Origin: Myroides fluvii
Lineage (GTDB): Bacteria; Bacteroidota; Bacteroidia; Flavobacteriales; Flavobacteriaceae
Reading direction: 5' to 3'
DNA: 64,000 bases
Assembly (NCBI RefSeq): GCF_009792295.1
Contig: NZ_CP039934.1
Location: 1-64,000 of the forward strand
The position numbers and the translations under genes are program-made. Each line of letters starts with the position of its first letter. Position 1 is the stretch's first letter. Positions 9,359 through 16,863 of this stretch are shown in pieces. The notes beneath the pieces were generated by a model that saw only the letters and a list, made by a program, of their open reading frames with translations, was not told the origin of the DNA and made no database searches.

Positions 9359-9928
9359 TTACTTGCCTGCTTTGTATTGTTCCCATAAAACTGAAGTGAA
9401 TCCGTCTTTAGAAACTATATGAGCATATATAAATCCAGAGCTATTCAGTTCTGTGAATTTATATTCTAATTCTTCATCATGGGTAGAAAAGCTAAGTGTA
9501 ACTTTGGATTTCGAACTATCTGTCCATCTCCAATCAGCATATTCTATGGGTGTATCTCCGGGTAGGTATTTAAAATATATTTTCCCATTGGGATAAAATG
9601 CCCAAAACAAATAATCGGCTTGATGTTCCGTTTTTTCCGTTCCGTATACCGCTCCAATTTTTACCTTAGACCACCATTTTTGCGCACCTGCATTGAATGC
9701 CGTTGTAGCCATTGCTTTTGTAGTTGCATTTTCGTCATAGCCCGTTAAGGTCATAAAGCGTTGTGCTGTTGGTACAATTTCTCCTTTAGGCACGTTTTCT
9801 AAAAATTTAACGTCCTCGCTCCCCCCATTGTCATCACTGCTGCTGCATGCAACGATTGTTAATCCTAAAAGAAGAATTAGCCCCACTGTTTTTGAAAATT
9901 TCAGTATTTGATTCATAATAAATTCCAT
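9359..9928 (-). CDS. lipoprotein, paralog family of the 8.5-10.9 kb cluster
   Basis: Signal MNQILKFSKTVGLILLLGLTI leads to VAC and SSSDDNGGSED. ATG at 9916 is a more natural start than the upstream in-frame ATG at 9928. The mature part shares FLENVPKGEIVPTAQRFMTL, a WWSKVKIG segment and a YADWRWTDSSKSKVTLSFS segment with the next gene (9985-10542). The two are paralogs, roughly half identical by eye. No known domain is recognised. Confidence 0.75.
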   Translation of the reverse strand: MEFIMNQILKFSKTVGLILLLGLTIVACSSSDDNGGSEDVKFLENVPKGEIVPTAQRFMTLTGYDENATTKAMATTAFNAGAQKWWSKVKIGAVYGTEKTEHQADYLFWAFYPNGKIYFKYLPGDTPIEYADWRWTDSSKSKVTLSFSTHDEELEYKFTELNSSGFIYAHIVSKDGFTSVLWEQYKAGK

Positions 9929-9984
9929 TTTAATTTGACTTCCTCTATGTTCTTCTTTCTATTGCTTCGTTCCAATACCGAATA

Positions 9985-10542
9985 TTAATTGCTTCCTAGG
10001 CGTACCCAGGCCAATAAACTACAATTTCCTTCCGTTAGATACGTTGCGTAAACCACAAGATTGGGATTGAGCGCAGTAAATTCATACACCATGCTGTCCT
10101 CTCCCTCGGCACTCACTATAATTTTTGATTTTGAGCTATCCGTCCATCTCCAATTGCTATCACCTTCAGGAGTTCCGTTTGCTCCATATTTGTAATAAAG
10201 TATTCCATCTGGCGAAAAGGCAAAATAATCACCTGATTCACCCGCATCATCAACCTCATCTATTCCGTCGCAATGGTATATTATTTTTCCATCCGTGTAC
10301 TTCCACCACTTTTGAGTGTTCGTATTCAGTGTCGCTACAGCGGTTCCCCTTCCGGTGTTTTCTTCGTATCCAGTTAAGGTAACAAAGCGTTTTGCTGTTG
10401 GTACAATTTCTCCTTTAGGCACATTTTTAAAATGTTCCGCATTTTCACCACTGCCCTTGTTATCATCACTGCTACAAGCCGTAATTAGTAGTCCTAAAAA
10501 AAGAACTAACCCCATGTTTTTTAAAATTTTAACTGTTTTCAT
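9985..10542 (-). CDS. lipoprotein, paralog of the 9359-9928 gene
   Basis: Signal MKTVKILKNMGLVLFLGLLI leads to TAC and SSDDNKGSGE. The segments HFKNVPKGEIVPTAKRFVTL, QKWWKYTDGKI and WRWTDSSKSKIIVSAEGED are shared with the neighbour. It is the first intact member of the cluster in the direction of transcription, and spacers of about 55-75 nt separate the members. A dead fourth copy lies upstream. Function unknown. Confidence 0.75.
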   Translation of the reverse strand: MKTVKILKNMGLVLFLGLLITACSSDDNKGSGENAEHFKNVPKGEIVPTAKRFVTLTGYEENTGRGTAVATLNTNTQKWWKYTDGKIIYHCDGIDEVDDAGESGDYFAFSPDGILYYKYGANGTPEGDSNWRWTDSSKSKIIVSAEGEDSMVYEFTALNPNLVVYATYLTEGNCSLLAWVRLGSN

Positions 10543-10754
10543 ACTACGCTAAATTTAACTTTGCCTACTCTGTCCGGTTTTCGGCTTCGCCGTTTGTTTT
10601 AGTTTTAATTGATTCCATAGATCCCATCTACCATACCTAATTCGAAATTGGATGTGTATTACAAGCTGCAGTATCGCAAGGAGAGGGTGATGTGAGATTG
10701 GAAGAAAAAGCCTCTGTTTTACTTTAAAACCTGCTGATGTCTTCTTGTGTAATA

Positions 10755-10854
10755 CAAGCCTTGTGCTATCATCACTACTGCTACAAGCCGTAATTATCCA
10801 TCCTAAAAAACGGATTAATCCCTATTTTTTTTTTAAAGGCTTAACTATTGTCAT
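10755..10854 (-). pseudogene. remnant of a fourth lipoprotein paralog (signal peptide only)
   Basis: Read from the ATG at 10854 the translation is MTIVKPLKKK, stop, GLIRFLGWIITAC, SSSDDS. This aligns with the signal peptides of the three downstream lipoproteins, with an in-frame TAG next to an A10 run. The mature domain is not recognisable. The rest of the 390-bp spacer (10543-10932) shows no other gene. Confidence 0.65.
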
Positions 10855-10932
10855 TCCTGATGAATAGCATATACCTGATGAGATTTTCTACTTGGTTGTT
10901 TCTCTTATGTTTAGCTGTGCTAAGACGCCTCC

Positions 10933-11715
10933 TTAAAATCGATAGGCTACACTCAATCCAGTACGCAAACCTGCCCAAGGCATTTTTCCTTTGAGCCTAA
11001 TCCCCTTGTCATTGATTTCATAATCAATCTTGTCAAAGCTGTCTTTCAAATCTTCTGCAAACCCCTGTAGCTCTGCCTGCTCTTCTGCCGATAAGTTTTT
11101 ATTGGCCTTGATATCGATATTTGCCGAGCCATAATTTCCACCTATAATCTGCCAGTCCAGATAAATATTTTTGCCCAAATGCCATTGAACGCCAAAGTAA
11201 ATTCCACCCGAAAAAGCCTTGATATTACCAGTCAACGGAAGATTCGGATCCTCCCCTAACAGTATCAATTCCTCAAACTGGTACTCATACTTTATTTTAG
11301 TGGTTTCAATCTTGGCAAAAGCGGCGATATAAAATCCTTGAAAAGCTCCTTTTTTGCCCAAATACAATTTGATTTCCGGCGCAAAGGAAAAGTTTGAATA
11401 CTTTAGTTTCTCAATTTCAAAAGTAGCATCACCTTCACTGTCGTCACGCTCAAACACTTTTTGCAGGGTGCTTTTAAACGGCGCTCCACTTTGCGGACGA
11501 TAATTTACGGTTGCGCCAGCAACCAATCTGCCTTTTACTTTGCGTTCATAGGTTAGAGAACCTGTTCCCCATGCCAATGGAACGGGGTTGAATTTTATCA
11601 GATTTCCCTTTACGGGATGAGCCATGCTATCGGTTTCAGTTTTTGTTTGTGGAATATCCTGTGCATGTAAAACAGAACCACAAAACAGTGCTAATAAGAC
11701 GTAATACGGTTTCAT
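10933..11715 (-). CDS. outer-membrane protein, DUF3575-like
   Basis: The 260-residue protein starts with a Sec signal (MKPYYVLLALFCGSVLHAQ). It then has LIKFNPVPLAWGTGSLTYER and long beta strands ending in LSVAYRF, a C-terminal Phe typical of outer-membrane barrels. FSFAPEIKLYLGKKGAFQGF and FSGGIYFGVQWHLGKN resemble DUF3575 proteins of Bacteroidota. A helical insert (AEEQAELQGFAEDLKDSFDK) is probably a loop. The gene is transcribed separately from the lipoprotein cluster, since a remnant-filled spacer of about 390 bp lies between them. Confidence 0.75.
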   Translation of the reverse strand: MKPYYVLLALFCGSVLHAQDIPQTKTETDSMAHPVKGNLIKFNPVPLAWGTGSLTYERKVKGRLVAGATVNYRPQSGAPFKSTLQKVFERDDSEGDATFEIEKLKYSNFSFAPEIKLYLGKKGAFQGFYIAAFAKIETTKIKYEYQFEELILLGEDPNLPLTGNIKAFSGGIYFGVQWHLGKNIYLDWQIIGGNYGSANIDIKANKNLSAEEQAELQGFAEDLKDSFDKIDYEINDKGIRLKGKMPWAGLRTGLSVAYRF

Positions 11716-12269
11716 GAGATAGTGAGTTTAAAGTTTAATTTTAGATTTATACGAAGTAATTTTATCATCCTTAGCCGTATAGGTAGTTGTGTTTCCCGTA
11801 CAACTAATGATGGTTGATACAATAACCGACTAGCTTGAGTCTATAATCATACCCTACGTTCCATTTTTATGTGGCACTAACAGAGTCCCCATGCGTTTGT
11901 GTTTTTAGACTTTGAGTACATAACAAGAAAACCACCCCGAAAACACCTCCTATTTTTATTGTTCCTGTGTACACTCCTTTATTTGTTAAAACTATCACAA
12001 CAAAGGTATTTTTTATATTTTTGTTATAAAATAGCTACACCTAGCCATACGGCTGATTATAATTCGCTTAGCCCCTACGAGCGCTATGGGTAATAACCTA
12101 GACCAATTGCCATTAATACAATTCACCCAGAGAACTCACCCTCTTTCTACTACGATGAACAAAGTGCCGTTTATTTTTTTGATGGTTGATGATTGTTTGG
12201 TGTTTGGTGTAGAAATTCTCAATCGTTAGAAGTCCCCACCGATAAGTTAGATTTGCTTTCGCTTTTTTG

Positions 12270-12316
12270 CGCAATTCTTTCGGTTAAAGAACAATTTGGC
12301 TATTCAGAAAATCTAC
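12270..12316 (+). repeat. dispersed intergenic element, about 45 bp (copy)
   Basis: AATTCTTTCGGTTAAAGAAC followed by AATTTGGCTATTCAGAAAAT, the same unit as at 7808-7856 and elsewhere. Confidence 0.7.
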
Positions 12317-12352
12317 CAATCAATGATAACTGTTCACCCACAACCAAACAAA

Positions 12353-12381
12353 AAAAAGGATGCTCATTTGAACATCCTTTT
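12353..12381 (-). terminator. terminator of the lipoprotein-toxin operon
   Basis: AAAAAGGATG and CATCCTTTTT form a stem closed by TC/GA pairs. It lies 15 nt after the stop of the last gene of the minus-strand operon, and the A-rich arm becomes a U-tract on that strand. Confidence 0.7.
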
Positions 12382-12395
12382 TCTCATTTATTGTA

Positions 12396-13397
12396 TTATT
12401 TAGCACTCAATGCTTTTAAATTTTCATTTTTAATTTTAAGCATATTTTGATAATGTACAGTCCATATTCCATCACTATAATCTCCTATTCTTCCTTTTGG
12501 ATTATTGCGAATATTGTGGTAAAGTTTAAAATCTCGCTCTAAATCTAAATTAGCGCGATTAATTTGATTTAAAGTAGTTGCAATTGCTTTATTACGATCT
12601 TTAGTTGAAGCCTTAGTCGAGAAAGAATTAGACTTTACATCATAAATATCTGTTGGCAAATTTTGTTTAATTCGATCAATCAACTCTTCTTTATCTATCT
12701 GTGCATGATATCCCGACGCTTCTTTCTTCTTCGCTATATGTAATTCTTCTCTAAACTGCAAAGCTAAATCTGCAGCAGAACCAACTACTAGGACAGGTAT
12801 TTTGGGTACATAAGCTAAAAAGCTCAATCCCTCCAAAACTTTTTCTCCTACATTCGTATCCGCTTTTAATTTTTCATCCTGAGCCAGTTCTTCTATTTTT
12901 TGTCTAACTCCTTCACTTAATTCGATTCGATCTAATGCATCATATCGCTTTAACTTTGCACCTGGATTAAGTTTTTTATACTGCTGTGTCAATTCATGTA
13001 ATTCGTTCAAAAACTCAAAATAATCCACATTAACAACAATTTCACTCTCAACTAAATCCTTTAAAACTTGTTGTTGTAATTTTTCTACATTAGACTTGAA
13101 CTCTTCATCCGAGATTGATGTTTTTTTAACTTTGGATAAATCTACCAATAAACTATTGTACATTGTCAATTGGTTGTCAATTTGCTTCGCTAAAACAACA
13201 CGCATTTTTGAATCATATTTTTTGATTAATAAATCAAAATTATTTTCATAATTATCAAGCGAATAACTCTCGTCTACCTGAACTTCTGAAGATTGATGAT
13301 TTAAAATCTCATTTATAATCCTTTCATTTTCTGCGGAATTCTCTTTTTTACATCCTATCAAAGAAAAAAAAGCTAAGGCAATTATTATTTTTCTCAT
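12396..13397 (-). CDS. lipoprotein, helical, last gene of the WHH-toxin operon
   Basis: Signal MRKIIIALAFFSLIGC (lipidated Cys16) precedes about 315 largely helical, charged residues with coiled-coil-like stretches (VEKLQQQVLKDLVESEIVV, KIEELAQDEKLKADT). A hydrophobic central segment near residue 195 (LSFLAYVPKIPVLVVGSAAD) could insert in a membrane. The gene starts 1 nt after the upstream lipoprotein gene ends and is followed by a terminator, so it is the third gene of the operon. No known family is recognised. By position it may be an accessory or immunity partner of the nuclease lipoprotein at 14009-14935; that is inference only. Confidence 0.7.
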   Translation of the reverse strand: MRKIIIALAFFSLIGCKKENSAENERIINEILNHQSSEVQVDESYSLDNYENNFDLLIKKYDSKMRVVLAKQIDNQLTMYNSLLVDLSKVKKTSISDEEFKSNVEKLQQQVLKDLVESEIVVNVDYFEFLNELHELTQQYKKLNPGAKLKRYDALDRIELSEGVRQKIEELAQDEKLKADTNVGEKVLEGLSFLAYVPKIPVLVVGSAADLALQFREELHIAKKKEASGYHAQIDKEELIDRIKQNLPTDIYDVKSNSFSTKASTKDRNKAIATTLNQINRANLDLERDFKLYHNIRNNPKGRIGDYSDGIWTVHYQNMLKIKNENLKALSAK

Positions 13398-13398
13398 A

Positions 13399-13986
13399 TT
13401 AAAATTTTCTTTCTTTTCCTAAATCTAATACAGTAATTATCTCTGTTTCGTCTAAATTTTCACTTGTATAAACGAAATATTGTATTTTGTTTTCTACATA
13501 AAATTTAGTTTTAACTTTACCTAAACTTTCAACATTAGCTATGAGATTATTCTCATAAAAAACCTTTTCCATTTGATCACTACTAAAAAAACCTCCTCGA
13601 TTAATTCGCAGAATATCAGTAAGCTCAACATCCTGCCCCACTTGTTTAAAAACTAATATATAATATGCTTCTTTGGTAATCAATAAATATTGTAAATGGA
13701 CTAAAGCCTCTCTTTTTGCAATGTTTTTGTCTTCGATAATCTTTCTTTCAAAAATCGTATATAACTCCCCTTTCTCTACATTCAATAATCGGGTTCCAAT
13801 CTCCTGAAACCAAATATTGATATTCGAATAATATGGATCGAGTTTAATTAATGATTCATAATACGTTTTTAACTCCCTATTTTCGTTTACATCAATTGAT
13901 TCGCTTGACGTCGCCTCCGCGTCCTTATCTCCACAAGAAATAAAAAAAACGAACATACTGATCAGTACGAAATGAATTCTTTTCAT
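13399..13986 (-). CDS. lipoprotein, second gene of the WHH-toxin operon (candidate immunity protein)
   Basis: Signal MKRIHFVLISMFVFFISC (lipidated Cys18) is followed by GDKDAEATSSESID and about 160 residues of mixed alpha/beta sequence without a recognised domain. The gene lies 22 nt after the toxin gene and 1 nt before the third gene. Immunity genes usually follow polymorphic toxin genes directly, so this is the best positional candidate. A lipoprotein would have to act in the periplasm or at the outer membrane, whereas nuclease immunity is normally cytoplasmic. The function is unproven. Confidence 0.65.
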   Translation of the reverse strand: MKRIHFVLISMFVFFISCGDKDAEATSSESIDVNENRELKTYYESLIKLDPYYSNINIWFQEIGTRLLNVEKGELYTIFERKIIEDKNIAKREALVHLQYLLITKEAYYILVFKQVGQDVELTDILRINRGGFFSSDQMEKVFYENNLIANVESLGKVKTKFYVENKIQYFVYTSENLDETEIITVLDLGKERKF

Positions 13987-14008
13987 TGTTCTATATCTAT
14001 TAATTAAT

Positions 14009-14935
14009 CTATCGAAGACCTCCCCAAATAAGATTACCCCCTGTATGACTCACTGCATTATGTACCTGCTGCGACACCAATTCTAACTTACCTACGTCTT
14101 CATGATGATGCCAAGTGAAACCAAATATTTTATCTCCATGCGGACTTTTAAGATCTTCTATTTGTTTAGCTAACAGCTCCTTATCTTTGAGTTCCTTTGT
14201 AACTCCATCCGCAGTATAGCTATAACTTTTCCCTTTATTAAGTTGAATCAACTTTGTTTCTATTACTTTGGGATCTCTTTTATACTGTTCTTTCAGTTGG
14301 TATGTTGCATAGGCAAACTGATTCTTATTGGATTGTTGATAGTACTTAGAAGGAAGATCAATTTTAGCAAGTGTATGATTAAAGAAATTAGGAAAGAGCC
14401 CTTCTACCTTAAATTTCTCCAAATCAATAATTCGTTTAGAGAAAGGAACTTCCCATGATTTGAATTTTTCATTTACTTCAGCTAATCGCTTGTCGAAAAC
14501 ATCTCGAGTTCGATGCTCCAAATCCCCAACTCGAAGCGTCGGTATTTGTTTCGGATTTTTGGCAATTTGCTTTTCATAAGCTTTTAAGCTAGGAACTCTA
14601 ACTCTCAAATTTTGGGAAGCATATAATGCGTTATACGCTTTTATTCCCTCAGGACTTGTTACTATATATTTTTCAAATGCCTTGCCTTTCAATCGATCTA
14701 AATCTGTGGTTAATTCTGTTAATTGACCTGGAGATAAATAAGTTAACGCTTGCTTTGCTGGCTTCGAAAAAGAATATTTTTTAGTCAAGTCCGTAGACTG
14801 ACCGCTTAAATTTTCAATTACCTTCTTCCCACCTTTGGAAGAAGAAACTTTTTCAACTACTTTTCCTCCTTTTTTACAACTATACACCGTACAAGCTCCT
14901 ACTAGTAATACAAGAAAAATAAATATCCTTTTCAT
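14009..14935 (-). CDS. lipoprotein with C-terminal WHH-type HNH/EndoVII nuclease domain (putative toxin)
   Basis: The 308-residue protein has a signal peptide with a lipobox (MKRIFIFLVLLVGACTVYSC; Cys15 or Cys20). A basic helical middle part follows. The C-terminal 38 residues start FGFTWHHHEDVGKLELVSQQ and continue VHNAVSHTGGNL. The W-H-H triad (Trp275, His276, His277) followed by a His and HTGG is the signature of the WHH family of HNH/Endonuclease VII nucleases found at the ends of polymorphic toxins. The domain predicts DNA or RNA cleavage; the lipobox predicts membrane anchoring. It heads a three-lipoprotein operon ending in a terminator. It resembles in layout the lipoprotein toxins SitA of Myxococcus, but no sequence relation is claimed. 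Confidence 0.75.
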   Translation of the reverse strand: MKRIFIFLVLLVGACTVYSCKKGGKVVEKVSSSKGGKKVIENLSGQSTDLTKKYSFSKPAKQALTYLSPGQLTELTTDLDRLKGKAFEKYIVTSPEGIKAYNALYASQNLRVRVPSLKAYEKQIAKNPKQIPTLRVGDLEHRTRDVFDKRLAEVNEKFKSWEVPFSKRIIDLEKFKVEGLFPNFFNHTLAKIDLPSKYYQQSNKNQFAYATYQLKEQYKRDPKVIETKLIQLNKGKSYSYTADGVTKELKDKELLAKQIEDLKSPHGDKIFGFTWHHHEDVGKLELVSQQVHNAVSHTGGNLIWGGLR

Positions 14936-15133
14936 CTACTATTATATTTGCAAGCAAAAAACTGCTTTAATCCACAGTTTTTCAAGTATAATTTAGTGAA
15001 CGCCCCTTTTTTTTTAGTTAATCTTCGAATTATAGTTTGTAATCAATTAGGACTGTAGTACACTACTCATTCAAATTTCATAAAACTTATGAGGTGAACA
15101 GTACTCACACTTGTTATACTTCTACGTTTTTTT

Positions 15134-15184
15134 GTGTAACTCTTTCCATTAAAGAACAATTTGGCTATTCAGAAAATCTCATCC
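15134..15184 (+). repeat. dispersed intergenic element, about 45 bp (copy)
   Basis: TAACTCTTTCCATTAAAGAA followed by CAATTTGGCTATTCAGAAAA, just upstream of a CTCTCAC-rich stretch and the hipB operator. Confidence 0.7.
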
Positions 15185-15229
15185 TCTCATCCTCTCACCC
15201 TCTCACTCTCTCACTCTTTTAAAAACCAA

Positions 15230-15284
15230 AAATGATTGATATTTCATACACTTAAGCTATATTTGTATGAAATATCAATCATTT
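15230..15284 (+). promoter_or_regulatory. perfect inverted-repeat operator enclosing the hipB promoter
   Basis: AATGATTGATATTTCATACA (15231-15250) is perfectly repeated in inverse orientation at 15264-15283, and one more base pair extends it on each side. The 13-nt spacer runs into TATATTTG (15258-15265), a perfect TAnnTTTG -7 box. ATTG at 15235-15238 lies 19 nt before it as a -33 element. A regulator bound to both arms would cover the whole promoter, as expected for HipB-type autorepression. Confidence 0.75.
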
Positions 15285-15287
15285 CAC

Positions 15288-15569
15288 ATGAAGAGTACAA
15301 TCGTCTTACCAAAATTTAAAACGTTACTAGAGCAAATGGGTGAAAACATAAAGCTTGCTCGTAAACGTAGAAAGTTAACTGCAGTTCAAGTAGCTGAACG
15401 TGCGGGTATTGCTCGTTCTACCTTGTATTTAATAGAAAAAGGCGAAGCTAGCGTGGCTATGGGGGCTTATTTCAATGTACTGCGTGTGTTAGGCTTACAA
15501 GATGATTTTTTAAAGCTTGCATCAGATGATGTGTTTGGTAGAAAATTACAAGATTTAGATTTATTATAA
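15288..15569 (+). CDS. hipB: HipB-like antitoxin, XRE-family regulator
   Basis: The helix-turn-helix domain reads NIKLARKRRKLTAVQVAERA and GIARSTLYLIEKGEASVAMG, the XRE fold of HipB antitoxins. The ATG at 15288 is preferred over the in-frame ATG at 15267, because 15267 lies inside the inverted-repeat operator. The product is about 93 residues. HipB binds its own promoter and neutralises the HipA kinase. One nucleotide separates it from the hipA start, but that hipA is truncated, so the antitoxin may now be an orphan. Confidence 0.85.
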   Translation: MKSTIVLPKFKTLLEQMGENIKLARKRRKLTAVQVAERAGIARSTLYLIEKGEASVAMGAYFNVLRVLGLQDDFLKLASDDVFGRKLQDLDLL

Positions 15570-15570
15570 A

Positions 15571-15882
15571 ATGGCCACACAAAAAACAGCTATATATGTT
15601 TACGCAGATTGGGTAGGATTACTTCATCCTATCTTATTAGGGGTATTAGTTGCCCATCAAGCTAAAGGTCGCAAAGCTTTTAGTTTTGAATACGATACAA
15701 TATGGTTAAAAACGAATAGCCATCGTCTTATAGATCCCGTTATTCAAATCTTTCGATTAGCGAACAAATGTCTACTCAGAAAATCTCAACAACAATCAAC
15801 CAACAACAAACAAAAAAACAAAAAAGCAAAAGATGAGCTTATCCGTTATAATATTCATGTTGTAGGATATTTTACCAGATAA
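15571..15882 (+). pseudogene. hipA: hipA toxin, N-terminal fragment cut by a repeat element
   Basis: The first 55 or so residues (TAIYVYADWVGLLHPILLGV, AFSFEYDTIWL, RLIDP) match the N-subdomain of HipA serine/threonine kinases. At about 15738 the reading enters the dispersed 45-bp element (VIQIFRLANKCLLRKS is its translation) and then A-rich repeat sequence, ending at 15882. The kinase core of about 300 residues is missing, so no toxin can be made. The break lies where the element begins (CCCGTTATTCAAATCTTTCG also occurs inverted at about 16545-16563), so recombination between repeats is a likely cause. Confidence 0.8.
15741..15789 (+). repeat. dispersed 45-bp element at the hipA break point
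   Basis: ATTCAAATCTTTCGATTAGC followed by GAACAAATGTCTACTCAGAA. Inverted copies lie at 16508-16560 and 17570-17618, flanking the next genes. Confidence 0.75.
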
Positions 15883-15955
15883 TTTTCTAACTTTACCATT
15901 CAGTCTTTTTAAATCATTGGCTTTATCTTTGAGCCTTTTAATTCAGCGATTAAGT

Positions 15956-16372
15956 ATGGAACATGCAGTACACCAAGGAAGAAATGTAAAGCGTTTTAGA
16001 GAAATGCTTGGAATCAAGCAAGAAGTTCTTGCCTTTGATTTAGGAGAAGATTGGAATCAAAAGAAGATCTCTTTACTGGAACAGAAAGAAGTAATTGATC
16101 ATTCCCTCTTACAACAGATTTCAAAAGTGCTGAAAATACCCGTTGAAGCAATTGAGAATTTTGATGAGCAACAAGCGATTAATATTATTAACAACACAGT
16201 TACTAATAATGATAATGCAGTAATGCACGCTCTATATATTAATAATGCTACAATTAACCCAGTAGATAAAATTGTTCAGCTTCACGAAGAAAAGATTGCG
16301 TTGTATGAGCGTATGCTGAAAGAAAAAGACGACATGATGAACCGCTTGGAAAAGCTGATTCAAAATAAATAG
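15956..16372 (+). CDS. XRE-family regulator with C-terminal coiled coil (copy 1)
   Basis: ATG 15956 gives MEHAVHQGRNVKRFREMLGI, then KQEVLAFDLGEDWNQKKISL, a variant HTH_3 DNA-binding domain. Residues about 85-105 form a variable Asn-rich linker. The C-terminus (VQLHEEKIALYERMLKEKDD, MMNRLEKL) is a coiled coil that should dimerise it. A TTG 13 codons upstream is in frame but less likely. The whole cassette, including upstream sequence and terminator, is duplicated at 17657-18262. The two genes are almost identical except for the linker. Its target is unknown. Confidence 0.8.
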   Translation: MEHAVHQGRNVKRFREMLGIKQEVLAFDLGEDWNQKKISLLEQKEVIDHSLLQQISKVLKIPVEAIENFDEQQAINIINNTVTNNDNAVMHALYINNATINPVDKIVQLHEEKIALYERMLKEKDDMMNRLEKLIQNK

Positions 16373-16406
16373 TATTCAAAATAAATAGTATTCAAAGTGA
16401 AAATGT

Positions 16407-16434
16407 AAAAGCTTAATCAACCGATTAAGCTTTT
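16407..16434 (+). terminator. rho-independent terminator of XRE copy 1
   Basis: AAAAGCTTAATC pairs with GATTAAGCTTTT across a 4-nt loop, and a T-tract follows. Confidence 0.85.
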
Positions 16435-16507
16435 TTTGTTGGGTATCTTCTGTGTCGAGGACATGCTAGGGGTCAAATGGTTAACAGTGAACGGTTAACT
16501 GTTAACG

Positions 16508-16560
16508 GTTTGGATTTTCTGAGTAGACATTTGTTCGCTAATCGAAAGATTTGAATAACG
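16508..16560 (-). repeat. dispersed 45-bp element, inverted copy
   Basis: Reverse complement of the element at 15741-15789, including the adjoining CGTTATTCAAATC. It follows a short period-7 TTAAC array (16480-16508) in the spacer between XRE copy 1 and the nucleotidyltransferase remnant. Confidence 0.75.
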
Positions 16561-16599
16561 GGCGTTGAGTAACGGATGCGACCTATCTCACCGAGTTTA

Positions 16600-16690
16600 T
16601 ATTTTGTTTTGGAGTTCGATGAATCTCCGATTTCTCCTTCGTCGAGGAGACATGCCGTGCGTGGGTACTGTGTGTGGAATCAATTTGTAC
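16600..16690 (-). repeat. partial REP-like intergenic unit (CTCGACGAAGGAG type)
   Basis: On the minus strand this reads a CATGTCTCCTCGACGAAGGA stretch then GAAATCGGAGATTCATCGAA, matching the units at 18442-18940 and 44.4 kb. It abuts the broken end of the nucleotidyltransferase remnant. Confidence 0.55.
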
Positions 16691-16699
16691 TTGTTCCCG

Positions 16700-16863
16700 T
16701 CAATCACTACCGTCATGTCAATATCTGTCGTTGGAAGAATTTAGTCTGCAGCAGGGTCATCGGTATATAAACTAATCACAGCACCACCAACGAATACCAC
16801 TTTTTCATTTAACTCTTTCAAGCCTTTAGCCACTTGTGCTACTAAAGCTAGGTAATAACTTTA
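16700..16863 (-). pseudogene. nucleotidyltransferase (AbiEii-like) N-terminal remnant
   Basis: Directly after the stop of the HTH gene the minus strand reads YYLALVAQVAKGLKELNEKV, VFVGGAVISLYTDDPAAD, stop, ILPTTDIDMTVVID. The GGA-x-(I/V)-SLY motif followed by TxDID is the N-terminus of the AbiEii/DNA polymerase beta-like nucleotidyltransferases. There is no start codon, there is an in-frame TAA, and similarity ends where REP-like repeat sequence begins. The intact gene was probably the partner of the upstream HTH gene in an AbiE-like (type IV) toxin-antitoxin pair. Confidence 0.6.

Larger units (their letters stand above)
11716..12395. other. intergenic region without a supported gene
   Basis: This 680-bp spacer contains only short open frames without recognisable homology or a good start. 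From about 12193 it holds repeat-type sequence: a GTAGAAATTCTCAATCGTTA motif, a T/G-rich stretch and a copy of the dispersed 45-bp element (12270-12316). A terminator for the next operon lies at 12353-12381. Confidence 0.6.

Noticed and set aside
11899..12093. 64-codon hydrophobic frame in the 11.7-12.4 kb spacer
   Set aside because: TTG start only, no ribosome site, no family resemblance; too weak to call.
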